Shown here: positions 1 through 10,905 of the stretch, piece after piece
Layout of the letters: each line of letters starts with the position of its first letter
Position numbering within the stretch: position 1 is the stretch's first letter
From: Branchiostoma floridae
Taxonomy: Eukaryota > Chordata > Leptocardii > Amphioxiformes > Branchiostomatidae
Direction: 5' to 3'
Length of the DNA: 36,350 nucleotides
Assembly (NCBI RefSeq): GCF_000003815.2
Contig: NC_049992.1
Location: 1,260,501-1,296,850 of the forward strand
The notes under the pieces: generated by a model
Seen by the model: the letters and a program-made list of their open reading frames with translations, nothing else
Databases searched by the model: none
What the model was told of the DNA's origin: nothing
Translations under genes and position numbers: made by a program

Positions 1-560
1 AGCAGGATATCGTGATTGACTATATCGAAGGCTGCACTAAAGTCTAGCAGTACAGCTCCAACTATGTTTCCTTTATCAATTTCAGTCGCGAGCCACTGGT
101 CAGTCATTTGTATTAGAGCACTTGAGGTGGAATGATGCTTCCTATAAGCATGTTGGCATTCTGAAATGATGTCATTTTGGAGGAGATAGTTTTGAAACTG
201 CTTCTGAACTATTTTCTCCACTAGCTTACTGATAGCTGGGAGGAGACTTATTGGTCTACTGTTAGGCCCATTTAATGGTGCTGACTTGTCTTTGATCAAC
301 GGAATTATTTTAGCCATTTTCCACTGTGAAGGAAATAGTCCCTGTGTTAGGGAACAGTTTATTATGTGGCAAAGAGGACTGGCTATGTGATCTGCACAGA
401 GTTTGAGAAGTGTGTTGTCTATATTGTCATAACCAGTGGTTTTGGTTTGTGGAAGGGACTTAAGTAGCACCTTTACCTGCTCTTCAGTGACAGATTGAAA
501 AGAGAAGGAGCAATTCTTTGAGGCCATTATGTTCCTCTTAATTGGTGTTAGTGGCAACTC
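1..560 (-). mobile_element. Non-LTR retrotransposon (LINE) reverse-transcriptase fragment
   Basis: The reverse complement encodes an uninterrupted stretch of a reverse transcriptase of the Jockey/CR1/L2-like kind. In order I read SQWKMAKIIPLIKD, then NSRPISLLPAISKLVEKIV, then an H-S-T block (RKHHSTSSA), then LLDFSAAFDIVNHDIL at the window edge. These are the usual fingers and palm motifs ahead of the catalytic YADD box, which would lie outside the window. The reading frame is open from about 560 to 1 but meets stops upstream (beyond about 580), so the copy appears 5'-truncated or decayed. It lies 3' of the last ELYS exon placed here, on the same strand, so it is probably inside a further ELYS intron or downstream of the gene. 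The RT identity is secure; the exact clade is not. Confidence 0.88.
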
Positions 561-749
561 CTGACAGGCTGCCTAGGCTGTACAAACTGAAACTGTTCTT
601 CTTTGGCCAGCTAACCCTTCTGGCATGCTTTCTGTCAATTTTGCCCATTTCTCCCATTTTCCCAGTGACATGTAAAGCCTGGTAGAAGATAGAGCCCTGC
701 TGGCTGTATGTTACGTGATGGCTAAAAAAAGAAAAGGAGTTTGACATAC

Positions 750-903
750 ATGTCAGGTGAAGGAGGCAGGCCGGGTGTCTCTGCCGCACAGCGAATCTTC
801 CTGGGGGTCCTCGGGCCAGGTCCTGGGAGGCTCGGCAAACCCGATGGTCCAGGGGGGGTGGACAGGAGGGACATCGCGGTCTGCACCCAGGTTCACTGTG
901 TGT
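750..903 (-). other. Possible further ELYS exon, frame unresolved
   Basis: A GC-rich island in AT-rich surroundings. On the minus strand it has a good acceptor (pyrimidine tract then cag at 906-904) and a possible donor at 749 (CAT/gtatgt). The phase expected from the preceding exon (1305-1418) gives an open stretch that ends in TGA about 8 bases before that donor. Another frame is open and rich in Pro/Ser with a TPRKIR motif, more like the disordered ELYS tail, but it would need a different acceptor. It may be a terminal exon, a frame-damaged exon or non-coding. Confidence 0.3.
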
Positions 904-1304
904 CTGCGGAAAAGTAGCATTTTTTACGTCATGTCAGCTGACTGGGACTGTATGATTGTACAGACAAGGTTGAAATTTTTTTCCCTCAGAACAGTATGCA
1001 TGCACTGGTCCAAGTAACATTAAAACTTACGTCATGAACATGCAACAGACATACATGTATCTAACGTGAAAAAGGTACATGATATGAACAGCTAGTATGA
1101 ATCAAACTAAAAAGTGCACTTTACAAAGTGCACTGTACTGTGCAACGAATAAACTTGTATCTTTGAAAATCATTACAGCATTACAGTCTTGACGATTGCC
1201 GAAACAGATATCAACCCAGAAAGGAGGTGAGAGAAGAATACCAAATTTAATAAAGACCAGTTTAATTAAACATAGCTGAGGAATGTTCCTTAAGCTTTCC
1301 CCAC

Positions 1305-4300
1305 CTTCTGAGTCTCTCCAGCAGGCCGACAGGTGAGGTGCGCGGGCGTCGCCCAGGTGAGGTCAGGAGGGCTTTCACAGGTGTTTCCTCCTGAGCCTCT
1401 GCAACCATCTCATCCAGACTGGGGTAGACAACCTTACTCGCCTCCCTGGTGAGGGGGACACAACGGTCATCAAAACATTTCTATTGAACTGATCCTCCTC
1501 CAAAACATTATATTTCTATTCAACCAATCCTCCTCTGAACCTTAAAAGGCTGGAATGGTTCACCTTACTTGCCTCTCTAGTGGGGTGGGGTGGGGGCTCA
1601 GAATGACCATCAAAACATTTCTACTGAACCATCCTTCTCTGAACCTCAAGTCAAAAGACTGGGGTAGATCACCTTACTTGCCTCTCTAAAGGTGGGATGG
1701 GGGCACAACGATTATCAAAACATTTCTCTTCAACCAATCCTCCTCTGAACCTTAAGTTACAAGACTGGGGAAGACCATCTTACTCGCCTCCGTGGTGGGG
1801 GAGGACGGGGGGGACAACAGTCATCAAAACATTTCTCTTTAAACAATCCTCCTCCAAACCCTAAAAGGTTGGGGTAGATCAACTTATTTGCCTTTCTGAT
1901 GGAAGGGGCGGACAACAACTTAAGGTCATCTTCAACACATTTTTATTGTTTTGAGTCTGTGCTTTTGTCCTGAAGCCCTCCATCAAAACCATAAAATATG
2001 CTAGTCCCACAGATTCAAGCAGAGACATGCCTGGTGTGCTGGTTGATGCCTTCAAATGAGTGAAGGGGTGACTTATTCCTGTCTGTAGTTTGCATAGGTC
2101 CAAATTTGTATTAGAAATGGCTTCAACTTAGTCTAATTTAATTTGTACTTTTTGGGCACTGTTGAAAAGAATTTAACCTTGTCTTACTGACCCTGTAATG
2201 GACACAAATTTGGTTCCGAAGTGCTACCTAAATTAGTACGGAGCAAGCAGGTTTAAAAAGACACCCACCTGACCCTTGGTGCACTACGGGGTGTGACAGG
2301 GGTCCCCACAAACGGCTCGTTCTCTGCCACCAGCGGGGATCCAATATGTCTGCAACACAATGTACGGGAATATTATTAGGAATCAACTTTTCATGCTTAA
2401 TGTAATCATCATAATCTAATTTCATACAAACTAAGTTCTTTTTTGCTATATTTTTCAATCTACAAATATTCTCTGTAAGAACTGTTCTCTGCAGTTTCTG
2501 AACACTGCCTCCAGTTCTAAGAGACTGTAACTTCTCCTGAATCGAGTCATAAGTTCTGGATAGGCTATCCCTTTAGTACTACAAAAGCGAGCTGGCCCTT
2601 ACACATGCAAAAAGTATCACACCTTACATTTTTTACAAGTATCAAAAGTAAATTTAAGGTCTTTCAGATATATCCAATATCTTGGATATTTGTTCTAAGA
2701 GTTTACCTTCTCCTGAATGGTGTTGTAGGTTCGAAGGGCTGTGTCCTGGCCTTTGCTACCTTGTTCAGGACCATATTCAGCAGGGTGGCGTGAGAGACGA
2801 CACGCGCCTCTGTCTCGCGGTGTAGAACGGTGGACAGGGTCAGTGGACGTGACACTGGGGGAAAGAACAATAAGTACAATAAGGACCTCCATATGTGTCC
2901 ATCAATAAATCAATCAATCACTAAATCTGCAATGACTTAACATGCCGTATTACAGATTTCAACACTTTCTAGTCGGACGTGCATGTATGTTGGGAAAGAG
3001 CCAACAAAAAGGATTAGAACTCACAACCTCTTGGTCGATTAGCAGGTTCATCAGTTCCTGGATTGTGTGATGTTACTCTTGATAAGCAAATCAAAGATAA
3101 GCAATTTCAAAATGTGCGATACTGCCCACCCTCTCTCCTCTCGAGTTGTGTGATGTGTACCAACTGTTCAGGCCGGAATGATAGCTTTCTCTGTATCCTC
3201 GGCAGTAGCCACAGGTAGGTGTCTATATTATCTATATAAACTATAGATAAACACAACACTGCCCACCCTCTCTCCTCATTAGTTGTGTCATGGGTACCGA
3301 CTGTTCAGGCCGGAATGATAGCTTCCTCTGTACCCCCGGCAGTAGCCACATGTAAGTGTCTATATAAACTATAGATAAACTATAGATAAACACAACACTG
3401 CCCACCCTCTCTCCTCATGAGTTGTGTCCTGGGTACCGACTGTTCAGGCCCGAATGACAGCTTCCTCTGTACCCCCGGCAGTAGCCGCATGTAGGTGTCT
3501 ATATAAACTATATAAACTATATAAACTATAGATAAACACAACACTGCCCACCCTCTCTCCTCATGAGTTGTGTCCTGGGTACCGACTGTTCAGGCCCGAA
3601 TGATAGCTTCCTCTGTACCCCCGGCAGTAGTCGCATGTAGGTGTCTATATAAACTATATAAACTATAGATAAACTATAGATAAACACAACACTGCCCACC
3701 CTCTCTCCTCAGGAGTTGTGTCCTGGGTACCGACTGTTCAGGCCCGAATGATAGCTTCCTCTGTACCCCCGGCAGTAGCCGCATGTAGGTGTCTATATAA
3801 ACTATATAAACTATAGATAAACACAACACTGCCCACCCTCTCTCCTCAGGAGTTGTGTCCTGGGTACCGACTGTTCAGGCCCGAATGATAGCTTCCTCTG
3901 TACCCCCGGCAGTAGCCACATGTAGGTGTCTATATAAACTATAGATAAACACAACACTGCCCACCCTCTCTCCTCATGAGTTGTGTCCTGGGTACCGACT
4001 GTTCAGGCCCTAATGATAGCTTCCTCTGTACCCCCGGCAGTAGCCGCATGTAGGTCTCTATATAAACTATATAAACTATAGATAAACTCGACACTGCCCA
4101 CCCTCTCTCCTCATGAGTTGTGTCCTGTGTACCGACTGTTCAGACCCGAATGATAGCTTCCTCTGTACCCCCGGCAGTAGCCGCATTTAGGTGTCTATAT
4201 AAACTATATAAACTATAGATANNNNNNNNNNNNNNNNNNNNNNNNNNNNNNNNNNNNNNNNNNNNNNNNNNNNNNNNNNNNNNNNNNNNNNNNNNNNNNN

Positions 4301-7300
4301 NNNNNNNNNNNNNNNNNNNNNGGCCCGAATGATAGCTTCCTCTGTACCCCCGGCAGTAGCCACATGTAGGTGTCTATATAAACTATATAAACTATATAAA
4401 CTATAGATAAACACAACACTGCCCACCCTCTCTCCTCATGAGTTGTGTCCTGGGTACCGACTGTTCAGGCCCGAATGATAGCTTCCTCTGTACCCCCGGC
4501 AGTAGCCACATGTAGGTGTCTATATAAACTATATAAACTATATAAACTATAGATAAACACAACACTGTCCACCCTCTCTCCTCATGAGTTGTGTCCTGGG
4601 TACCGACTGTTCAGGCCCGAATGACAGCTTCCTCTGTACCCCCGGCAGTAGCCACATGTAGGTGTCTATATAAACTATATAAACTATAGATAAACACAAC
4701 ACTGTCCACCCTCTCTCCTCAGGAGTTGTGTCCTGGGTACCGACTGTTCAGGCCCGAATGATAGCTTCCTCTGTACCCCCGGCAGTAGCCGCATGTAGGT
4801 GTCTATATAATCTATATAAACTATAGATAAACACAACACTGCCCACCCTCTCTCCTCGGAGTTGTGTCCTGGGTACCGACTGTTCAGGCGCCGAATGATA
4901 GCTTCCTCTGTACCCCCGGCAGTAGTCGCATGTAGGTGTCTATATAAACTATATAAACTATAGATAAACACAACACTGCCCACCCTCTCTCCTCATGAGT
5001 TGTGTCCTGGGTACCGACTGTTCAGGCCCGAATGATAGCTTCCTCTGTACCCCCGGCAGTAGTCGCATGTAGGTGTCGATGATGGCGTTCCTGGTGGCGG
5101 CTCTCTGCTGGGCCTGGGCATCATGCTCCATCTGAAACATAATTACTCATCTTACATCTATTCCACAGGCATATGTTGCATTTTCAAAATATGTGTTATG
5201 GAGAGACTATTTGAGAATTTGTCGCCTACATTAGGTTATACTTATTGCAGTTGCCTTGGTATCTTTCTGGGTTTGGAGCAAACTTTTGTAGAAGTTTAAA
5301 GTAGCTCACAGTTGAAAGTGTATTACACATGTTTAGGTACCATTGTTCTTCATCTTCACTGGGTTTTATCTAATAATATTGATAATTTAAACTAACAATT
5401 AGCAATGAAACATCTTTGTGCCAAACAGTCTTCTTGTTCAAAGACAGTCTTGTTCTCCACACATTTTCATTTTCGTACTTTTTCATTTTTATACCTTTCT
5501 GTTTCAAGTCTAAATGTTTAAGACTGATGCTACTGACAACAAAAACATTGTAGGTATGAATCCAGATAGGTAAGATGAGTGTAGTCTTTAAGATTGCAGC
5601 AGAACACCCACCATGACGTCCTGTTTGAGCAGGTCGTTGAGTCGAACGGCGTCCACAAATCTGCCGCGCTGCAGGTAGAACACCAGGAGGAGCTCTGCGG
5701 AGTTGGGCTCTGGGCTCGCCTGGAGGTACTTCACTAGGGATTTCTGGAGAGGACATCAAACAAACAAATAAATAAACAACCAAACAAATGCAATGGTTGT
5801 TTGGTTAGCGATCCCATGTCCACATAATATAGTTGTGGATTCAAAAATGATAAGAAATGTGCTACGTAACATCACCAGCGATTTTCTGACGACAGAAAAC
5901 AAAAGCTCAAACAAACAAATAAATAAACAAAGTTACATGGTCCCATGCTTAGCAATCCAATGACTAGATCATAAAGTTGTGGATTAAAAAATGAAATGTA
6001 AAAATGTGCTACATAACTTTAGCAAGCACAGAGTTTTATTATACAGTTATCAACATTGATTAAGTAGCTAGCATCATCATCATGATAAAGTTATCAGGAA
6101 AAGTATTAAAAAGTAAAAGGACCCAATATATTTTCTTTACCTGTTCAACATCGTCAAATGGCAGCTGCAACAGTTTATCCACTGTAAATGCTGGGAAAGA
6201 ACAGAATTTTTGTTACGATCAAAGTTTGTAACAAAAGTTTGCAAAAGAAATGTAACAACAATGTCACTCCAAGCTGTTACAGAAATACAAATAATACTGT
6301 GAACAGCCTGTCCTTGGTACTGAAGCTATGGTTTGCCATCCATTGGGAGTACAAAATATGCATCTTCCTGTTTCAATAAACTAAGGGCATAATGGCACCG
6401 GAACTTCCATTATTGTGTTCCTGTCCATGGTACTGAAAGTATAATCAGCTTGCCAAGAAGCTAGGAGGGAAGTCCTTAGGTAAAATCTATAACTATTCAA
6501 CACAATATACAGTACAAAGTACAAATCCTGTCATTCTGCACTTTACACGACCTTCCTCAAAACATTGAGGCATAATATTAATAGGTACCTTACTTCGGTT
6601 AGGGAGGCTCCGCTTTCCAACACTGTGCCCTGGACACTAAAGCTTTACGAAGGTTATGGGACTACTTTTCTACATGAAGCACCAACAGAGGAAAACTCAC
6701 TCTGCTGGCAGCCCAGGAAGAGATGCTCCAACAGCTCCTCCGTGTTCCCCTCGTCTCGGTAACTCTGTTGGAACTGGATTGCTTCGGCTGTCAGTCTGCA
6801 GAAAAAGCAAGACATGCACATCAGACACTGCAAGAGCCTTGCTTAAAAGTTGCAATCCTTCCTTCCTTCCCCTTTTGGGGCCATGCCAATCTCCGTGCCT
6901 ATACACGTAGCTGAGTGCTGAGCACAAAAAGTAGAATATGCTATTTTTCAAGTCTTTGGTATGACCTGCCTGGGGTTTGAACTTGTGACCTACCCTCCTC
7001 GGCTACTGCACTCACCAGGTTATAGAACCTTATAGAAGCATAACAACCTACCCATTCGCCAGCAGCACTGTGAGGTGCAGCTTAACCCCCTCGTGACCCT
7101 CCATGGGGGGCTGCACCACCCTGAGGTTTAACATGGGGGTTTTATACCATGACCTACCCATTCGCCAGCAGCACTGTGAGGTGCAGTTTAACCCCCTCGT
7201 GATCCTCCATGGGTGGGGGGGCTGCACCACCCTGAGGGTTAACATGGGGGTTTGCAGCATGACCTACCCATTAGCCAGCAGCACAGTGAGGTGGAGTTTA

Positions 7301-10300
7301 ACCCCCTCGTGATCCTCCATGCCGGGCTGCACCACCCTGACCCTGAGGGTTAACATGGGGGTTTGCACCATGACCTACCCATTAGCCAGCAGCACAGTGA
7401 GGTGCAGTTTAACCCCCTCGTGATCCTCCATGGGGGGCTGCACCACCCTGAGGTACTGCAGAGCCTTCCCAGCATGCCCCTGGTACAGGAAGGACTTCAG
7501 GATCAGCTGGTGTTGCCTTGGAGACAGCCACGCCCGCACGGCAGGGTCCAACAGCACCATCAAGGCTTCCTGGATAGTGGGAGTTTGAGTTAAAAAGTTA
7601 TTTCTGGAAGTGTGATATCCTTTATCTTTATCAGTATTTGACATTTTGGGACACAAAATTGAAAATATCCTCTGGGAAACAAAATCTTCATGACGTGTAA
7701 CCAAGTTTTATTATAATTTTTTTCTGCAAGAACATCTCCATGAGGTCTTGCATTTAACACAGTGACTACATACTAGTAGATAGACGGGCTAAAGCTCATC
7801 CGAATTGCACTGGTGCCCATGAGGGATGTACAAATGTAACCCCAGCCGTGCACCGAAGCCATAAATTTGTCTCAGTGGACTGCCGGATACCAGGGTTACC
7901 CCTTGGTTAAGACTTTTCTTTAATTATGACAAATTATGACAAATAGAAATGAGTATTTCCCTAACCTCGAAGTCCTTGTGGTCCAGCAGCCAGGAACCCT
8001 GGATGAGCTTGTTCACTCCCAGGGGGAGGGAGAACGAGTTTGGGAACAGCCCGAGCTGTTCTGAAAACTGTGTCAACAACAAGAAGGGATGATGACATCC
8101 ACATGTAAAAGTTAAACACAAAGTCTTGTAGTGCAACATTATAATTTCACAAGTCAGAAACAAAATGATGCCTTGAGATTCTTTAACTTACAACTTAGAA
8201 TCTGGTTCTCTACATACTCAAATGTTATGAATTAATCTGGACTGGTATGCAAAAAAACGTAACTACAACATTTACATTTTACAGAAAGATGTTGAAAACT
8301 CACTTTTTCCTGCTCAGGATCTTGACTCATGGATAAGATGTCTAAAATAAGGTATGTGACCTGCATAAAGTTAAGGACAACTCAAAGAAATATTGTCCCA
8401 AGTTTTTTTGGCCATTGGGTGATTTGACCCACAGTCAAGCTGACGCAGGGGTAGGCACTCGGCTAGTCTTCACACCGAGCTACCATAATCGACTGTATCC
8501 TTTGTTTTGCCCACACCTACCAAATATGACAATCCATCCACAACTTCTCGAGATCAACTGTTAACAAACCTGCACACGATAAAGGAAAACACAACCCTTT
8601 TTGATGAAGGTCTCAAAGGTACCCTTAGTCTGTTACAAATGTACATGCTATAACGTTACGTACAGTTGTATGTACATGTACAATCAGTGCATGATTGTAG
8701 AAAGGATACTATGCAGTGTTTGGTCATCAGGTCCACATTCTGCAGCAAGTAGATGTCAAGAAGGTCCTACAGAACAAAGATCAATGTTAAATACAGTAGC
8801 TGTTTCATTGGCCTCCGTCCGTCTAAAGAGACGATGGGTTTTGGTCATGGTCGACATCTTCTACCAATAGTAGCTGTTTACACTCCAACAAAGACTGTTT
8901 ATAATAATCTATTCCAGAATCCCTTCTAGTTTTTATTACTCAGGTGTTGAAAGTGAATCATTTTCAGACAGAAACGTAAATAATGCTTCATATGTACTAC
9001 ATGTGTGTGTTCAAGCGTATTCATAGTGACCACTCAAGGGACTGGAAGACAACAATCTAAGTAGACAGGTGGTTGCTTAAAACAGGATTCATCACAGGAA
9101 AAATGTCGTAAACCTAATTTGGTTGGTAATGGGCTCTCCCACTTCAGACACAATCTGCATGTATATAACTTATAAGTTATGTGACTATGGAAGATCTTAC
9201 TCTGAGGCTGGGGGGTGGGTACTGCCCTGTTCCTCCCTCCTTCCTCTCCCACACCCACAGGTTAGTAATGGGCTCTCCCACTTCAGACACAATCTGTATA
9301 TAAGTTATGTGACTATGGAAGATCTTACTCTGAGGCTGGGGGGTGGGTACTGTCCTGTCCCTCCCTCTTCCCGCTCCCACAGGTTGGTAATGGGCTATCC
9401 CACTTCAGACACAATCTGTATATAAGTTATGTGACTATGGAAGAGCTTACTCTGAGGCTGGGGGGTGGGTACTGTCCTGTCCCTCCCTCCTCCTTCTCCC
9501 ACAGGTTGGTAATGGGCTCTCCCACTTCAGACACAATCTGTATATAAGTTATGTGACTATGGAAGATCTTACTCTGAGGCTGGGGGGTGGGTACTGCCCT
9601 GTCCCTCCCTCCTCCCGCTCCCACAGGTTGGTAATGGGCTCTCCCACTTCAGACACGATCCCGTCAATCAGCAGCAGGTCACTGTCACCATTGGGGCTGG
9701 GGGGAGGGTAAAAAGTTGGATATTCAGTGTACAAAATACTTTTCTAAGCATGGTTGCACAGTGTGCAACCTGGGGCAAAAACTAGGTTGTACAACTGAAT
9801 TTCAAGTTGCACCACCTACAATTCACTAATTTCTAAAAAAAAAGGTACAATACATGCATGTTTGGCTGATATGAAACGAAGCTGCCTCGGTCCATTTATT
9901 TCTTCCAAGTAAATTGGCAACAAAATCGAGTTCTGAGGCTCAAAATCTAAGTTGCACCCTGTGCAACCTGACTTTAGAAGTAAGTTGCACCAAGCAAAAA
10001 GTGGTTGCAATGTGCAAGTGTGCAAGTGGGTATTTTGCACGCTGATATTAGAGGTTTTTTTGCGCAACCAGAAATGTCTCTCACCTGCCTGGTGACAGCA
10101 AAGCTTCAATAATAGAAGAACATGCAAAAATACAAAAATAAGCTTTAAGGAATCCTAGAAGAGAAAATAAAGAGAGCCAACCCCCATTCAGAAAAAAAGG
10201 CCTCACTGAAATGCCAGCTGTGTGTAAATAGTGTTATATAGAATGTCAAACGAATCTACTATGTTGTGTGACAGGTTAGCCTTAGGTAAACAATCGTTAC

Positions 10301-10630
10301 CTATTGCTAGAAAGGAGAATGACCTCAGAACACATCATAACAAAGTTCTTAAAATGTTGGTGTAAAGTAAGTGTTTTTCTAGCTGACGCTTTCGTGACTA
10401 CCTGCCACCTTGCTCAGAGCAATATTGACCCAAGTTCTGCTTTTCACTTGAAGAAAGAGACTTGTTTGGCTTCAACTTATTTCTCTTTAAACATTCTTTT
10501 TATGAAAGATATTTTACGTTCAGTACTCACCCCACAATCCTGGCCAGCTCTGCCCTCCTGTTGCGGTAGTTCTGGGCCAGCGTAGCAGCTTTATAACAGA
10601 ACTCCTCTCGCATCGGGGGTGCAAAACCCT
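1305..10630 (-). CDS. AHCTF1: ELYS/AHCTF1-like nucleoporin, C-terminal block (13 exons)
   Basis: Exons in transcription order: 10630-10531, 9696-9573, 8766-8710, 8360-8304, 8067-7966, 7569-7379, 6795-6701, 6190-6141, 5743-5612, 5131-4984, 2854-2707, 2349-2269, 1418-1305. All have gt and ag borders and each junction is phase-compatible, including eight phase-1 or phase-2 joins. ELYS binds AT-rich chromatin and recruits the Nup107-160 complex after mitosis. The product follows the ELYS helical domain: LLIDGIVSEVGEPITNLW, then DLLDIYLLQNVDLMTKH, VTYLILDIL, GVNKLIQGSWLLDHKDFE, EGVKLHLTVLLANG, LLQLPFDDVEQ, LLLVFYLQRGRFVDAVRLN and RNAIIDTYMRLLPGVQRKL. After that comes a low-complexity tail (REVSRP, FEPTTPF, ENEPFVGTPVTPRSAP). 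The order and motifs match my memory of vertebrate ELYS; the AT-hook tail is not seen. Five of these exons have multiplied edges in the adjoining intron. The gene continues beyond 1305, where I could not follow it with certainty. Confidence 0.86.
1415..1905 (-). repeat. Acceptor-side minisatellite of the 1305-1418 exon
   Basis: About five diverged copies of a 105-130-bp unit start near 1415, 1545, 1657, 1761 and 1866. Each contains the plus-strand signature ctggggtaga followed by a ccttact(c/t)gcctc block, a G-rich block and atcaaaacatttct. On the minus strand the signature is the polypyrimidine-AG acceptor of the exon that begins at 1418, with its first two bases. The array therefore presents a series of acceptor-like sites upstream of the real one. 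The remaining sequence is intronic. Confidence 0.8.
2510..2565 (-). repeat. Decayed copy of the 3' edge of the 2707-2854 exon
   Basis: The plus-strand stretch 2515-2557 (ttctaagag, then cttctcctgaat, then aagttc) resembles 2693-2735, which is the donor edge of the ELYS exon 2707-2854. The copy lies about 180 bp downstream in the following intron and has lost the gt donor (gtaaac became gttaca-like). It looks like an old single exon-edge duplication. Apart from it, 2350-2706 shows only AT-rich intron. Confidence 0.5.
3115..4983 (-). repeat. Exon-derived minisatellite, about 13 copies plus a gap, from the 4984-5131 exon
   Basis: Units of about 128-147 bp recur at roughly 3121, 3257, 3396, 3542, 3689, 3825, 3953, 4092, (gap), 4416, 4562, 4698 and 4836, ending at the real exon. 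On the minus strand each unit carries the last 93 nt of the 4984-5131 exon (DTYMRLLPGVQRKL to the MRRE end). This is followed by the donor gtgggcag, a short AT-rich intron start and tandem tatagtttata blocks. The blocks end in tatag directly before ACACC. Units differ by a few substitutions, small indels and the number of tata blocks. The 5'-most (lower coordinate) copies are the most diverged. Confidence 0.92.
4222..4321. other. Assembly gap of 100 N inside the minisatellite
   Basis: Exactly 100 N, the usual placeholder for a gap of unknown size. It sits within the 3115-4983 tandem array, so the true repeat number is not known. Reading frames that run across it are artefacts of the repeats. 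Confidence 0.98.
6960..7030 (-). repeat. tRNA-like SINE head fragment
   Basis: The reverse complement contains a B-box-like AGTTCAAACCCC preceded by a tRNA-like stretch with a possible A box about 35 bases upstream. I see no cloverleaf that would support a functional tRNA and no long tail. It lies in the ELYS intron between exons 7379-7569 and 6701-6795, next to the exon-edge array. Confidence 0.35.
7040..7378 (-). repeat. Exon-derived array: three extra copies of the 7379-7569 exon end
   Basis: Three copies follow the real exon in its intron. Read on the minus strand, each begins at an in-exon ctcag or gtcag and repeats the last part of the exon (VVQPPMEDHEGVKLHLTVLL). Each ends with the same donor (AATGG/gtaggt). 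Copy spans are 7268-7336 (69 nt), 7158-7231 (74 nt, out of frame through a 5-bp G/C-run insertion) and 7052-7120 (69 nt). The 36-37-bp spacers start with gt and end with ag. The 69-nt copies keep the phase (2 to 2). Confidence 0.9.
7740..7920. other. ELYS intron, no gene seen
   Basis: Between exons 7966-8067 and 7379-7569. It holds a non-AT-rich stretch at 7785-7905 of possible repeat origin, but I find neither a coding frame nor recognisable element ends. Confidence 0.4.
8395..8515 (-). repeat. tRNA-like SINE fragment
   Basis: The reverse complement starts with a tRNA-like head (ATGGTAGCTCGGTGTGAAG) and has a B-box-like GGGTCAAATCACC about 50 bases later. The anticodon arm does not fold convincingly, so I take it for a tRNA-derived SINE remnant in an ELYS intron rather than a tRNA gene. 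Confidence 0.4.
8770..9120. other. ELYS intron, no gene seen
   Basis: AT-rich intron between the exon-derived array and exon 8710-8766, with the acceptor tract at 8767-8785. No coding frame, RNA gene or repeat recognised. Confidence 0.5.
9121..9572 (-). repeat. Exon-derived array: three full copies of the 9573-9696 exon end plus one partial
   Basis: Units of about 122 bp follow the real exon. Read on the minus strand, full copies are 9451-9537 (87 nt), 9329-9415 (87 nt) and 9201-9293 (93 nt). Each starts after tatatacag with ATTGTGTCTGAAGT and ends CTCAGA/gtaag, so each has an acceptor and the original donor. Copies 9451-9537 and 9201-9293 are open (IVSEVGEPITNLW to PPPSLR); copy 9329-9415 has an in-frame TAG where GAG stood. 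All are phase 0 to 0. Spacers are about 35 bp, shorter than a usual metazoan intron. A partial copy without donor lies at 9121-9155. Confidence 0.93.
9700..10530. other. ELYS intron, no gene seen
   Basis: Between exons 10531-10630 and 9573-9696. Several short related stretches are built on gttgcac/gtgcaacct words at 9755-10030 (local low-order repeats). Otherwise AT-rich intron with no coding frame or element recognised. Confidence 0.5.
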
Positions 10631-10679
10631 CTGTAGAGACAAGAGCATGTGTGAACATTAATATAGCGGGAAAACAACA

Positions 10680-10905
10680 GATTAAAGTACCATATGTAAC
10701 CCCAGTACTTCTGTGCCAGCAAAGCTGCCTTGTAAATGAATTCTTCTAGTATGGGGAGAGCAAAACCCTTTGTGGAGAGACATTACAAATTAACACAGTG
10801 GGAAACAACAGTTTAATGTCACAGTAGTATATGTAACCCCAGTACATGTCATGTAGTTCTTGACCAGTGTAGCTGACTTGTAAAACCCTAAGTAGGTAGA
10901 AAATA
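10680..10905 (-). repeat. Two decayed copies of the 10531-10630 exon
   Basis: Upstream of the real exon (REEFCYKAATLAQNYRNRR) the minus strand carries GFALPILEEFIYKAALLAQK at about 10775-10700 and a shorter GFY-SATLVKNYM remnant at about 10890-10830. Both keep the gggttttgc/gggttttac start after a polypyrimidine stretch, and the downstream donor is lost. They look like whole-exon duplications in decay, spaced about 105-140 bp. Confidence 0.75.

Noticed and set aside
4187-4983. Long minus-strand reading frames across the minisatellite, including one through the N run
   Set aside because: They read through gt donors and AT-rich spacers of the repeats, and one crosses the assembly gap. They are by-products of tandem exon-end copies, not separate genes.
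3115-5000. CRISPR-like array
   Set aside because: Units are directly adjacent 128-147-bp tandem copies with no unique spacers, in a eukaryotic gene; it is a minisatellite.
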